Position numbers and translations under genes: made by a program
Notes under the pieces: generated by a model
Databases searched by the model: none
Seen by the model: only the letters and a program-made list of their open reading frames with translations
Told to the model about the DNA's origin: nothing
Assembly: GCA_045595445.1 (NCBI GenBank)
Contig: JAZOAK010000021.1
Span: forward strand, 1-51,222
From: RGIG3009 sp045595445
GTDB taxonomy: Bacteria; Bacillota; Clostridia; Oscillospirales; Acutalibacteraceae
Length of the DNA: 51,222 nt
Direction of reading: 5' to 3'
In this document: positions 23,372 to 32,126 of the stretch, piece after piece
How positions within the stretch are numbered: the stretch's first letter is position 1
Layout: each line of letters begins with the position of its first letter

Positions 23372-26300
23372 ATGGCTAAAAGAACAGACATTAAAAAGAT
23401 TTTGATCATCGGCTCCGGCCCGATCGTGATCGGTCAGGCGGCAGAGTTTGACTATGCCGGCACGCAGGCGTGCTTGGCACTGAAAGAGGAGGGGTACGAG
23501 GTTATTCTGTGCAACTCCAACCCCGCCACCATTATGACGGATACCACCATTGCGGACAAGGTGTATATGGAACCGCTGACGCTGGAATACATTGCGAAGA
23601 TTTTGCGGTATGAGCGTCCCGATGCCATCGTTCCCGGTATCGGCGGTCAGACCGGCTTGAACCTTGCTATGCAGCTTGAGAAAAAAGGCGTGCTCAAAGA
23701 ATGCGGTGTCGAATTGCTCGGCACCAGCAGCGAAAGTATCGAGCGTGCGGAAGACCGCGAGCTGTTCAAGGAACTGTGTGAATCCATCGGCGAGCCGACC
23801 ATTCCCTCCCAAATCACCTATTCGCTTGAAGAAGCAAAAAAAGCAGCGGCCGAGATCGGTTACCCGGTTGTATTGCGTCCCGCGTTTACTCTCGGCGGCA
23901 CCGGTGGCGGTTTTGCGTACAATGAAGCAGAGCTGATGGAAGTTGGCTTAAATGCATTCAAGCTTTCTCCCGTGCATCAAGTGCTGATTGAAAAGAGCGT
24001 TAAGGGCTATAAGGAGATTGAATTTGAGGTTATGCGTGACTCGAAGGATCACGCTATCACCATCTGCGGTATGGAAAACATCGATCCTGTCGGTGTTCAC
24101 ACCGGTGACTCGTTGGTCGTGGCTCCCATTATGACACTCAGTAAAGAAGACGAGAAACGACTGAATGACAGCGCCATTCGCTTGATTCGTGAACTTAAGA
24201 TCGAAGGCGGCTGCAACGTGCAATTTGCCTTGAATCCCGAAACCGGCGAATATTATTTGATTGAGGTCAATCCCCGCGTGTCCCGTTCTTCGGCACTGGC
24301 ATCCAAGGCCAGTGGCTATCCGATTGCTCGCGTGACGGCGAAGATTGCCGTCGGTATGGCACTGGAAGATATTGCGATTGCCAATACCAACGCAGCGTTT
24401 GAACCGTCGCTTGATTATGTGATTGCCAAATTGCCGCGTTTCCCGTTTGATAAATTTGCCACCGCTCCCAACACTCTCGGCACGCAGATGAAAGCAACAG
24501 GCGAGGTTATGGGTATCGGTTCTACGTTGGAAGAATGCTTGCTCAAATCGGTGCGTTCCTTGGAGATCGGCGCTTGCCATTTCCACCTCCCCAAATTTGA
24601 CAATATGTCCAAAGAGGAACTCCTTGCGTATATCAAAGAGTTCAAGGACGATAACGTTTTTGCCATTGCTCAACTTATCCGTCTTGGCGTCGGTGTTGCG
24701 GAGCTGTTTGAGGTAACCGCCATTACCGCGTATTTCTTGGAAGCCATTGAACGCATCGTGAAAAAAGAAACCGAGATTCAAGCAGCGCGCGGTGATATTG
24801 CCGTTTTGAAAAGCGCAAAAGTGATGGGCTTCAGTGATCGCTATATTGCGAAACTTTGGAATATGAGCGAGCTTGAGGTTTACAACCTGCGCAAAGCGCA
24901 AGGCATGTTCCCTGTGTACCGTATGGTGGACACCTGCCACACGGGTGCATATATCCCGTATTTCTACTCGTCGTATCAAGGGGAGAACACCTCCGTTTTG
25001 ACCGACAAAAAGAAGATCGTCGTGCTGGGCGCGGGTCCGATCCGTATTGGTCAGGGCGTGGAATTTGACTATTCCACCGTTCACGCCGTTACCACCATTA
25101 AAAATTCCGGCTACGAAGCCATTATCATCAACAACAACCCCGAAACGGTGTCCACCGACTACACCACGGCGGACAAGCTCTACTTCGAGCCGCTGACGGT
25201 GGAAGACGTGATGAACATCATCGAATTTGAAAAACCCGAAGGCGTTATCGCCTCGCTCGGCGGTCAGACGGCAATCAACCTTGCCGAGCCGCTTATGGAA
25301 CGTGGCGTCAAGATCATCGGTACCGATTGCGCGGCGATTGAACGCGCAGAGGATCGTGGCAGTTTCGAGAAGATATTGCGCGAATTGAACATTCCTCAAC
25401 CCAAAGGTCGTGCGGTCACGAACATTGAAGAAGGTATCGCCGCTGCGAATGAAATCGGCTACCCCGTTTTGGTTCGTCCGTCCTTTGTCTTGGGCGGTCG
25501 TGCTATGCAGATCGTTGCCAAAGATGAGGACTTGCGCCACTACTTGAAGACCGCTGTGGAAATCGACGAAGACAAACCCGTTCTCGTTGATAAGTACATT
25601 GTGGGTAAAGAAGTGGAAGTCGACGCCATTTGCGATGGTTGCGACGTGTTTGTCCCCGGTATTATGGAACTGGTGGAGCGCACCGGTGTTCACTCCGGTG
25701 ACTCTATCTCGGTATATCCCACGTTCTCGGTATCGGATAAAGTCAAAGGCACCATTTTGCAGTATGCCAAGAAATTAGGTCTCGGTATCGGCATCGTTGG
25801 TTTGTTTAACATCCAATTCATCGTTGATAAAGATGACAACGTCTTTATCATCGAGGTCAACCCGCGTTCTTCGCGTACGGTTCCGTTCCTGTCTAAAGCA
25901 ACCGGTTACAGCTTGGCGGATATCGCAACAGAGGTCATTTTGGGCAAGAGTTTGAAAGAGCAAGGCATCTTCCAACTGTATCCCGAAGAGAAAGAACGCT
26001 ACTATGTCAAAGTTCCGGTATTCTCGTTTAATAAGATCAAAGGCTTGGATGCATATTTGTCACCTGAGATGAAATCGACCGGTGAAGCGATCGGTTACGA
26101 TGACAAACTGCATCGTGCGATGCAAAAAGCGCTGATCGCCGGCGGTGTGAACCTGCAGAACTACGGCACGGTTATCGTGACGTTAGCGGACGAGGACAAA
26201 GAAGAAGCACTCCCGCTTGTCAGACGTTTCTATGACATGGGCTTTAACATCGAAGCCACGGTCGGAACGGCGAACTTCCTCAAAGAGAATGGCATTCGCA

Positions 26301-26548
26301 CCCGTGTGCTGAAAAAATTGCTGGAGGGAAGTGAAGAAATCTTCGATTCCATTCGTTCCGGCTATGTCAGCTACGTTATCAACACTCGTGCGATCATGTC
26401 CGGTGTGCATTATGATGACGGTATCTTGATCCGTCGTTGTGCTGTTGAGAACGGCGTTACGTTGTTCTCGTCTTTGGATACGGTTCGCATTTTGTTGGAT
26501 GTGTTGGAGGAGATCACGAACAAGGTATCCACCATCGATGCAAAATAA
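23372..26548 (+). CDS. carB: Carbamoyl-phosphate synthase large subunit
   Basis: Makes carbamoyl phosphate from bicarbonate, two ATP and ammonia. The 1058-residue length is standard. The two homologous ATP-grasp halves both start with GSGPIVIGQ/GAGPIRIGQ-type loops (near residues 12 and 550) and carry FDYAG and FDYST segments. The last 130 residues form the allosteric MGS-like domain. GAGAGGATAG precedes ATG 23372; the frame opens 12 codons earlier inside pyrC without a ribosome site. The small glutaminase subunit gene carA, which normally delivers the ammonia, is not adjacent and not in this window. Confidence 0.96.
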   Translation: MAKRTDIKKILIIGSGPIVIGQAAEFDYAGTQACLALKEEGYEVILCNSNPATIMTDTTIADKVYMEPLTLEYIAKILRYERPDAIVPGIGGQTGLNLAMQLEKKGVLKECGVELLGTSSESIERAEDRELFKELCESIGEPTIPSQITYSLEEAKKAAAEIGYPVVLRPAFTLGGTGGGFAYNEAELMEVGLNAFKLSPVHQVLIEKSVKGYKEIEFEVMRDSKDHAITICGMENIDPVGVHTGDSLVVAPIMTLSKEDEKRLNDSAIRLIRELKIEGGCNVQFALNPETGEYYLIEVNPRVSRSSALASKASGYPIARVTAKIAVGMALEDIAIANTNAAFEPSLDYVIAKLPRFPFDKFATAPNTLGTQMKATGEVMGIGSTLEECLLKSVRSLEIGACHFHLPKFDNMSKEELLAYIKEFKDDNVFAIAQLIRLGVGVAELFEVTAITAYFLEAIERIVKKETEIQAARGDIAVLKSAKVMGFSDRYIAKLWNMSELEVYNLRKAQGMFPVYRMVDTCHTGAYIPYFYSSYQGENTSVLTDKKKIVVLGAGPIRIGQGVEFDYSTVHAVTTIKNSGYEAIIINNNPETVSTDYTTADKLYFEPLTVEDVMNIIEFEKPEGVIASLGGQTAINLAEPLMERGVKIIGTDCAAIERAEDRGSFEKILRELNIPQPKGRAVTNIEEGIAAANEIGYPVLVRPSFVLGGRAMQIVAKDEDLRHYLKTAVEIDEDKPVLVDKYIVGKEVEVDAICDGCDVFVPGIMELVERTGVHSGDSISVYPTFSVSDKVKGTILQYAKKLGLGIGIVGLFNIQFIVDKDDNVFIIEVNPRSSRTVPFLSKATGYSLADIATEVILGKSLKEQGIFQLYPEEKERYYVKVPVFSFNKIKGLDAYLSPEMKSTGEAIGYDDKLHRAMQKALIAGGVNLQNYGTVIVTLADEDKEEALPLVRRFYDMGFNIEATVGTANFLKENGIRTRVLKKLLEGSEEIFDSIRSGYVSYVINTRAIMSGVHYDDGILIRRCAVENGVTLFSSLDTVRILLDVLEEITNKVSTIDAK

Positions 26549-26572
26549 AGATCGCATAACAAGGAGATAACC

Positions 26573-27307
26573 ATGAAACAAACGCTTTTTACCATCTTGG
26601 AAAATGCTCCGTTGACCTCCACCGTGTATCGAATGGTGCTCGGCGGGGATACGGAGGCTATTACTGCCCCCGGTCAGTTTGTGAATATTAAACTGGATGG
26701 ATTGTTTTTGCGTCGTCCCATCTCAGTGTGCGATTGCGAAGACGGAAAGCTCACGCTGGTATACAAAGTTGTCGGCAAAGGTACCGAGCAAATGAGCGCG
26801 ATGCCCGTTGGAGCACAACTTGACATTTTAACAGGTCTCGGCAATGGTTACGATACCGAAAAAGCGGGGAAACACGCGCTGTTGCTCGGCGGCGGTGTCG
26901 GTGTACCGCCTTTGTATATGCTGGCAAAAACGCTGATCGCACAGGGCAAAACCGTTTCGTTGGTGTTAGGTTTTAACACTGCAAGCGAAGTGTTCTACGA
27001 GCAAGAATTTGCAGCACTCGGTGCAAACGTCACGGTTACCACTGTCGACGGCTCGTACGGTGTCAAAGGTTTCGTGACCGATGCACTGCCCTCAAATTGC
27101 GATTATTTCTTCACCTGCGGTCCCGAGCCGATGCTCAAAGCCGTGTATAAAAACACAGCTACGTCCGGTCAGTTCAGTTTTGAAGAACGCATGGGCTGCG
27201 GCTTCGGCGCGTGCATGGGCTGTTCTTGCAAGACGGTAACCGGCTATAAACGCATCTGCAAGGACGGACCGGTGCTTACAAAGGAGGAGATCTTATGGGA
27301 CGCTTAA
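26573..27307 (+). CDS. pyrK: Dihydroorotate dehydrogenase B electron-transfer subunit
   Basis: Carries electrons from dihydroorotate through FAD and a [2Fe-2S] cluster to NAD. The 244-residue protein has the FAD-binding FLRRPISVCD segment, the NAD-binding GGGVGVPPLYMLAK loop and a C-terminal Fe-S site Cys209-x4-Cys214-x2-Cys217-x11-Cys229, the standard PyrK pattern. AAGGAGAT precedes the ATG. It overlaps pyrD by 13 bases, consistent with equal production of the two subunits. Confidence 0.96.
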   Translation: MKQTLFTILENAPLTSTVYRMVLGGDTEAITAPGQFVNIKLDGLFLRRPISVCDCEDGKLTLVYKVVGKGTEQMSAMPVGAQLDILTGLGNGYDTEKAGKHALLLGGGVGVPPLYMLAKTLIAQGKTVSLVLGFNTASEVFYEQEFAALGANVTVTTVDGSYGVKGFVTDALPSNCDYFFTCGPEPMLKAVYKNTATSGQFSFEERMGCGFGACMGCSCKTVTGYKRICKDGPVLTKEEILWDA

Positions 27308-28212
27308 CCGTCAACCTGTGTGGGGTTGAACTGGACAACCCCATTATCCCCGCCAGCGGCACGTTCGGCTACGGCTACGAATTTGCTCAGCTGTACGATA
27401 TCAATATGCTCGGCTCGTTCTCGTTCAAGGGAACGACCAAAGAACCGCGTTTCGGCAATCCTACCCCGCGTATCGCGGAATGCCCGAAGGGCATGATCAA
27501 CGCCGTCGGCTTGCAAAACCCGGGCGTGGATAAAGTGATCACCGAGGAACTGCCCAAAATGCGGCAGCATTTCCATAAAAAAGTCATGGCGAACGTCAGC
27601 GGCTTTTCGGTGGAGGATTACGCGTACACCTGTGAACGACTGAATGGGGAAGAGGACATTGGCTGGTTCGAAGTCAACGTCAGTTGTCCCAACGTTCACG
27701 GCGGCGGTATGAGTTTCGGTACGTCGCCCGAAGCGGCGGCAGAGGTTACGGCGGCAGTGCGTAAGGTGACGGATAAACCGTTGCTTATCAAATTGTCGCC
27801 GAACGTTACCGACATCGTGTCCATTGCCAAAGCGTGTGAGGCGGCGGGTGCCGACGGTATCAGTTTGATCAACACCTTGCTTGGTATGCGCATCGACTTA
27901 AAAACCAAAAAGCCGGTCATTGCCAACAAGATGGGCGGTTTTTCCGGCAGTGCGATCTTCCCCGTAGCGGTACGCATGGTGTACCAGGTCGCCGGGGCGG
28001 TGAACATTCCCGTTGTCGGCATGGGCGGTGTCAGCAGCGCCGAGGATGTCATTGAAATGATGCTCGCGGGCGCCACTGCCGTTGAGGTGGGCGCCGCGAA
28101 TCTCATCGATCCGTTTGTTTGCAAGACCATCATTGAGGAATTACCGCAAGTGATGGATAAATACGGTATTCAAAATTTGAACGATATCATAGGAGGAGCA
28201 CACCATGGGTAA
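27295..28212 (+). CDS. pyrD: Dihydroorotate dehydrogenase B catalytic subunit
   Basis: Oxidises dihydroorotate to orotate. The 305-residue class 1B enzyme shows the FMN-binding start GVELDNPIIPASGTFGYG, the catalytic base Cys131 in VNVSCPNVHGGG (cysteine marks class 1; class 2 uses serine), and the GMGGVSSAEDVIEMMLAGA phosphate-binding region. It works with PyrK, encoded just upstream with overlap. It also overlaps the pyrF start by 8 bases. Confidence 0.96.
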   Translation: MGRLTVNLCGVELDNPIIPASGTFGYGYEFAQLYDINMLGSFSFKGTTKEPRFGNPTPRIAECPKGMINAVGLQNPGVDKVITEELPKMRQHFHKKVMANVSGFSVEDYAYTCERLNGEEDIGWFEVNVSCPNVHGGGMSFGTSPEAAAEVTAAVRKVTDKPLLIKLSPNVTDIVSIAKACEAAGADGISLINTLLGMRIDLKTKKPVIANKMGGFSGSAIFPVAVRMVYQVAGAVNIPVVGMGGVSSAEDVIEMMLAGATAVEVGAANLIDPFVCKTIIEELPQVMDKYGIQNLNDIIGGAHHG

Positions 28213-28903
28213 GGATGTGATTGTTGCGTGCGATTTTGCGAGTGCCGAGCAGGTTTTTGCGTTTCTGGATAAGTTTACCGGAAGAAAACCGTTCGTCAAG
28301 ATCGGCATGGAGTTGTTTTATGCCGAAGGTCCGCATATCGTGCGTGAAATCAAAAAGAGAGGTCACAAGATCTTTTTGGATCTGAAATTGCACGATATTC
28401 CGAACACCGTCAAAAAATCCATGTCGGTACTGTCGCGCTTGGACGTGGATCTATGCAACCTGCACGCGGCGGGTACGGTACGTATGATGGAAGCGGCGAT
28501 CGAGGGATTGACCCGTGATGACGGTACCCGCCCGCTCTTGATTGCCGTGACACAGCTCACCTCCACCGACCAAGAAAGTATGGAGAACGATCTGCTCATC
28601 CGTGAGCCGATCGACGAGGTCGTTATGCACTATGCGGCAAATGCCAAAAAAGCGGGTCTCGACGGTGTGGTGTGTTCACCGCTGGAAGCGGGCAAGGTAC
28701 ACAATCGTTGCGGCGCGGACTTTTTGACCGTCACCCCCGGCGTTCGTTTTGCCGATGGGGATATCGGTGATCAAAAACGCGTGATGACCCCTGCCGAGGC
28801 GAAACGCATCGGCTCGGATTATATCGTGGTCGGTCGTCCGATCACGGCAGCCGAGGATCCGGTTGCCGCTTACGAGCGCTGTGTCCAAGAATTTTGTGAC
28901 TAA
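28205..28903 (+). CDS. pyrF: Orotidine 5'-phosphate decarboxylase
   Basis: Last step to UMP. The 232-residue protein has the catalytic DLKLHDIP motif with Asp59, Lys61 and Asp64, the VTPGVRFADGD phosphate loop and YIVVGRPIT near the end. AGGAGGAGCACACC precedes the ATG within the end of pyrD. It is the short bacterial group 1 type with no fused partner. Confidence 0.96.
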   Translation: MGKDVIVACDFASAEQVFAFLDKFTGRKPFVKIGMELFYAEGPHIVREIKKRGHKIFLDLKLHDIPNTVKKSMSVLSRLDVDLCNLHAAGTVRMMEAAIEGLTRDDGTRPLLIAVTQLTSTDQESMENDLLIREPIDEVVMHYAANAKKAGLDGVVCSPLEAGKVHNRCGADFLTVTPGVRFADGDIGDQKRVMTPAEAKRIGSDYIVVGRPITAAEDPVAAYERCVQEFCD

Positions 28904-28923
28904 TGTAAAGGGGATAAGGACGT

Positions 28924-29580
28924 ATGGAAAGTTACAAAAGAGAGTTTATCAAGTTCCTTCAAGGCGCAGGTGTGCTGAAATTCGGTGATTTCACGGCAAA
29001 AAGCGGCCGTAAGATCCCGTATTTCATCAATGCCGGTGACATTAAAACCGGTGAACAAATCAAAACGTTAGGTGAATTTTACGCGAAAGCGTATTTGGAC
29101 AAAGTCGGTGCCAAGCGCACCGTGCTGTACGGTCCTGCCTACAAAGGGATTTCGATCGCGGTATCGTCCTCCATTGCGCTTGCCAAAGAGGGCGTGGACG
29201 TACCGTTCTTCTTCAACCGAAAAGAAGCCAAAGACCACGGTGAAGGCGGCATCTTTGTCGGTTACGTTCCGAAGGCGGGCGAATCCGTCGTAATCGTAGA
29301 AGATGTTATCACCGCAGGTACGGCTATCCGCGAAAGCATGGCAAATCTTTCCTCGTTGGAAGACGTCAAAGTGGAGGCGACCTTCGTAATGGTCGACCGC
29401 AAAGAAAAAGGCAAGACCGAAAAATCCGCTATGGCTGAGGTGGAAGAAGAATTTGGATTCCCGGTATACTCGGTGGTTGACGTGTACGACATCATCGAGT
29501 ATTTGGAAGAAGACGAAGCAAATGCCGAAAACGTGGCACGCATAAAGAACTATCTGGCTGTAAACGGTGCAACGGTATGA
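28924..29580 (+). CDS. pyrE: Orotate phosphoribosyltransferase
   Basis: Joins orotate to PRPP to give OMP. The 218-residue protein has the PRPP-binding motif VVIVEDVITAGTA and the AYKGISIAVSSSIAL region. The catalytic loop lysines lie in FNRKEAKDHGEGG. AAAGGGGATAAGG precedes the ATG. Its end overlaps the pyrB start by four bases (ATGA). Confidence 0.96.
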   Translation: MESYKREFIKFLQGAGVLKFGDFTAKSGRKIPYFINAGDIKTGEQIKTLGEFYAKAYLDKVGAKRTVLYGPAYKGISIAVSSSIALAKEGVDVPFFFNRKEAKDHGEGGIFVGYVPKAGESVVIVEDVITAGTAIRESMANLSSLEDVKVEATFVMVDRKEKGKTEKSAMAEVEEEFGFPVYSVVDVYDIIEYLEEDEANAENVARIKNYLAVNGATV

Positions 29581-30647
29581 GAAGTTTGATTGATATTTTG
29601 GATCTGACGATTGAAGAATTGGACGATCTGTTAAAAACGGCGTGCGATATGATGAAGCACCCCCAAAAATACGCCCAAAAGTGCAAGGGCAAAAAACTCG
29701 CGACTTTGTTTTTCGAGCCGTCCACCAGAACCCGCCTCAGTTTTGAAGCGGCGATGCTGGAACTCGGCGGTAGCGTGATCGGTTTTTCGGATGCGGACTC
29801 TTCGTCTGCCTCCAAAGGCGAAAGTATTGCCGATACGGCAAAGGTCATCAGTTGTTATGCCGATATTATCGCCATGCGCCATCCCAAGGAGGGCGCTCCG
29901 TTTGCCGCATCGCAGAGTGCCGGCATTCCGGTCATCAATGCCGGTGACGGCGGTCATTGCCACCCCACGCAGACACTGGCTGACCTTCTCACGATTTATC
30001 GTGAGAAAGGCACGTTAAACGAATTGACTATCGGTTTTTGCGGTGACTTAAAATACGGCAGAACGGTTCACTCGCTCATCGCGGCGTTGTCGCGTTATCA
30101 CGGCATCCGCGTGGTGCTGATCTCGCCGGAGGAACTGCGCTTGCCCGGTTACGTTAAGCACGAGTATATGAGTGATATGACCTGCGTGGAAACCACCTCG
30201 CTGGACGATGCTATCGGTGAGCTCGACATTCTGTATATGACCCGTATTCAGCGTGAACGTTTTGACGATGTCGAGGAATACGAGCGCTTGAAAGACAGCT
30301 ATATCCTCACAACCGATAAAATGGCGAAAGCACCGCAGGCGATGTGTGTATTGCACCCGCTTCCGCGTGTCAATGAGATCAGCGTTCAGGTGGACGACGA
30401 TCCCCGCGCTTGCTATTTCAAGCAAGTGCTTAACGGCAAATATATGCGGATGGCGCTTATCCTCAAATTGCTGTCGGAAGCCGATGGTAAAAAGCAACCT
30501 GTTGTGACGGATCTTGAAGGCGTTACCTGCCAAAATCCGCGTTGCATCACCACCACCGAGCAGGAAGCGCGACAACTGTTCCGCTGCGTAAACGAGGAAA
30601 AACAGATATACCGTTGCGTGTATTGCGAGGCGCAGGTAAAACGGTAA
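29577..30647 (+). CDS. pyrB: Aspartate carbamoyltransferase with a C-terminal PyrI-like zinc module
   Basis: Makes carbamoyl aspartate. Residues 1-300 are a complete catalytic chain: FEPSTRTRLSFE binds carbamoyl phosphate, HPTQTLADL and HPLPRV are the other hallmark motifs. After the catalytic domain comes a tail of about 50 residues with Cys318-x4-Cys323-x23-Cys347-x2-Cys350. This spacing is identical to the zinc site of the E. coli regulatory chain PyrI (Cys109, 114, 138, 141), and the local sequence NPRCI...CVYCEA also resembles PyrI. The nucleotide-binding allosteric half of PyrI is missing, and no pyrI gene is nearby. The tail probably stabilises the assembly rather than carrying ATP/CTP control. 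The ATG overlaps the pyrE stop. Confidence 0.93.
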   Translation: MRSLIDILDLTIEELDDLLKTACDMMKHPQKYAQKCKGKKLATLFFEPSTRTRLSFEAAMLELGGSVIGFSDADSSSASKGESIADTAKVISCYADIIAMRHPKEGAPFAASQSAGIPVINAGDGGHCHPTQTLADLLTIYREKGTLNELTIGFCGDLKYGRTVHSLIAALSRYHGIRVVLISPEELRLPGYVKHEYMSDMTCVETTSLDDAIGELDILYMTRIQRERFDDVEEYERLKDSYILTTDKMAKAPQAMCVLHPLPRVNEISVQVDDDPRACYFKQVLNGKYMRMALILKLLSEADGKKQPVVTDLEGVTCQNPRCITTTEQEARQLFRCVNEEKQIYRCVYCEAQVKR

Positions 30648-30676
30648 AAATCTTGCCGAAAAATGGTTTCGATATC

Positions 30677-30706
30677 TTGACAGTAACCATGCCATTATGG
30701 TATACT
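30677..30706 (+). promoter_or_regulatory. Promoter of the pur operon
   Basis: TTGACA (30677-30682), 18-bp spacer, TATACT (30701-30706), with an extended -10 (TGGTATACT). Confidence 0.85.
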
Positions 30707-30730
30707 TGTCGAGTGAAAATAAGCATTCTT

Positions 30731-30850
30731 TGCAACTGACGGATTGAGTGGATAACCACAAAGGAACAAAGAGTGCAAAGGCCATTTTTGTTTGCCGACC
30801 GTCTGGGCACACGAGCTTATTTTTCAGAGTAAGCTTGGTGTGCCCTTTTT
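30731..30850 (+). promoter_or_regulatory. ZTP (pfl) riboswitch with terminator, upstream of purE
   Basis: The 5' half has AACTGACGG (30734-30742), a GTGG-ATAA-CCAC hairpin, and a GGAAC segment. The 3' half has the highly conserved GCCGACCGTCTGGGCA (30794-30809). These match the pfl motif, which binds ZMP/ZTP (AICAR phosphates that build up when 10-formyl-THF is short). The terminator GGGCACAC (30805-30812) with GTGTGCCC (30838-30845), extended by GAGCTTA/TAAGCTT, plus a T-run, shares bases with the CTGGGCA core, so ligand binding should block the terminator and turn on the operon. Confidence 0.9.
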
Positions 30851-30871
30851 GTTTTGTAAGGAGAGAAAGCG

Positions 30872-31360
30872 ATGAAAAAAATAGCACTTATCATGGGTAG
30901 CGACAGCGATCTGCCGATCGTGGAAAAAGCGGTAGCCGTGCTTAAAGAATTGGATATTCCGTACGAGGCACACATTTATTCCGCCCACCGCACGCCGACC
31001 GAGGCACGAGATTTCACACTTGCGGCACGCGATAACGGCTTCGGTGCCATTATTTGCTTCGCCGGCATGGCGGCTCACTTAGCGGGTGCCGTTGCGGCAA
31101 ACACCACCTTACCGGTTATCGGCGTTCCGTGTAAATCCTCGGTGTTGGACGGTATGGACGCGCTGCTTTCCACCGTACAAATGCCGACGGGTATTCCGGT
31201 TGCTACCGTTGCCATCGGCGGCGGCGCCAACGCGGCGCTGCTTGCGGCACAGATCGTAGCAGTTGAAGATAAAGAGTTGGCGGTCAAACTGGATCAAAAA
31301 CGCAAATCCGATGCTGCCAAGGTGTTGGGAAAAGATGCGACCGTCGCGGCCGCTCTGTAA
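30872..31360 (+). CDS. purE: N5-carboxyaminoimidazole ribonucleotide mutase (PurE)
   Basis: Forms CAIR in purine synthesis. The 162-residue protein has the start GSDSDLPIVEKA, the SAHRTP loop, and VQMPTGIPVATVAI, all typical of class I PurE, which uses N5-CAIR made by PurK. purK is not next to it, so the substrate supply is an open point. AAGGAGAGAAAG precedes the ATG. It is first in the operon, right after the ZTP riboswitch. Confidence 0.95.
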   Translation: MKKIALIMGSDSDLPIVEKAVAVLKELDIPYEAHIYSAHRTPTEARDFTLAARDNGFGAIICFAGMAAHLAGAVAANTTLPVIGVPCKSSVLDGMDALLSTVQMPTGIPVATVAIGGGANAALLAAQIVAVEDKELAVKLDQKRKSDAAKVLGKDATVAAAL

Positions 31361-31398
31361 ATCAGTTAAAAAATTTTTGATAAAAGGGGTTTTCCAAA

Positions 31399-32079
31399 AT
31401 GAAACAGGTCTATGTAGGAAAAACGAAAGATGTCTTTGCTCTGGATAATGGCAATTATTTGCTGAAATTCAAAGACGATTGCACCGGCAAAGACGGCGTC
31501 TTTGATCCCGGTGAAAACACCGTGGGCTTAACCATCGACGGTGTGGGCGATGTCAACCTGCGTATGTCGATCTACTTCTTCGAGAAAGTCAATGCCGCCG
31601 GTATCAAAACCCACTACGTGGATGCCTCTTTGGAAGATACCACGATGGAGGTTCTTCCCGCCAAAGTGTTCGGCAAAGGCCTTGAAGTAATTTGCCGTCA
31701 CAAGGCTGTCGGCAGTTTCTACCGCCGTTACAGCGATTATATCGAGGAGGGCGCCGATCTGCCCGCCTACGTAGAAATGACCTTTAAGAACGATGAAAAG
31801 GGCGACCCGCTGGTTACCAAAGACGGTTTGGTGGATCTCGGTGTGATGACCGCCGAACAGTACGACGATATGAAGGCCATGACCCAGAAGATTACGCAGA
31901 TCGTTGCGGATGATCTGAAAGAAAAAGGTCTTGTTCTGTACGACATCAAGTTTGAATTTGGTTACGATGCCGACGGTAAAGTGATGCTCATCGACGAGAT
32001 CGCTTCCGGCAATATGCGCGTATATAAAGACGGCGAATACATCGATCCCATGACCCTCTCGGAGTTGTTTTTCGCGTAA
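31399..32079 (+). CDS. purC: SAICAR synthase
   Basis: Joins CAIR and aspartate with ATP to give SAICAR. The 226-residue protein starts MKQVYVGKTKDVFALDNG, a slightly unusual version of the YEGKTK start, and contains EVICRHKAVGSFYRRY and MLIDEIASGNMRVY, where the usual ending motif is DEV(L/S)TPDS(S/C)R. So it belongs to a divergent branch whose active-site tail differs from the E. coli type. AAAGGGG precedes the ATG. A terminator follows before purF. Confidence 0.9.
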   Translation: MKQVYVGKTKDVFALDNGNYLLKFKDDCTGKDGVFDPGENTVGLTIDGVGDVNLRMSIYFFEKVNAAGIKTHYVDASLEDTTMEVLPAKVFGKGLEVICRHKAVGSFYRRYSDYIEEGADLPAYVEMTFKNDEKGDPLVTKDGLVDLGVMTAEQYDDMKAMTQKITQIVADDLKEKGLVLYDIKFEFGYDADGKVMLIDEIASGNMRVYKDGEYIDPMTLSELFFA

Positions 32080-32093
32080 GATAAATACGAAAT

Positions 32094-32126
32094 CCAAATA
32101 CGCCCACGAGGCGTATTTGGGTTTTT
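32094..32126 (+). terminator. Intrinsic terminator inside the pur operon (purC-purF gap)
   Basis: CCAAATACGCC (32094-32104) pairs perfectly with GGCGTATTTGG (32110-32120) around a five-base loop, then G and five Ts. No promoter fits in the 24 bases left before purF, so the later genes depend on read-through or an upstream promoter. Confidence 0.85.

Noticed and set aside
23948..25693. Long 581-codon open frame antisense to carB
   Set aside because: It lies wholly inside carB, a certain gene, and has no convincing ribosome site or recognisable motif. Long antisense frames are expected where codon use leaves few stops on the other strand.
30648..30676. CGG...CCG hairpin as a pyrB terminator
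   Set aside because: The stem is only about five base pairs and has no proper T-run; the downstream riboswitch terminator could catch read-through.
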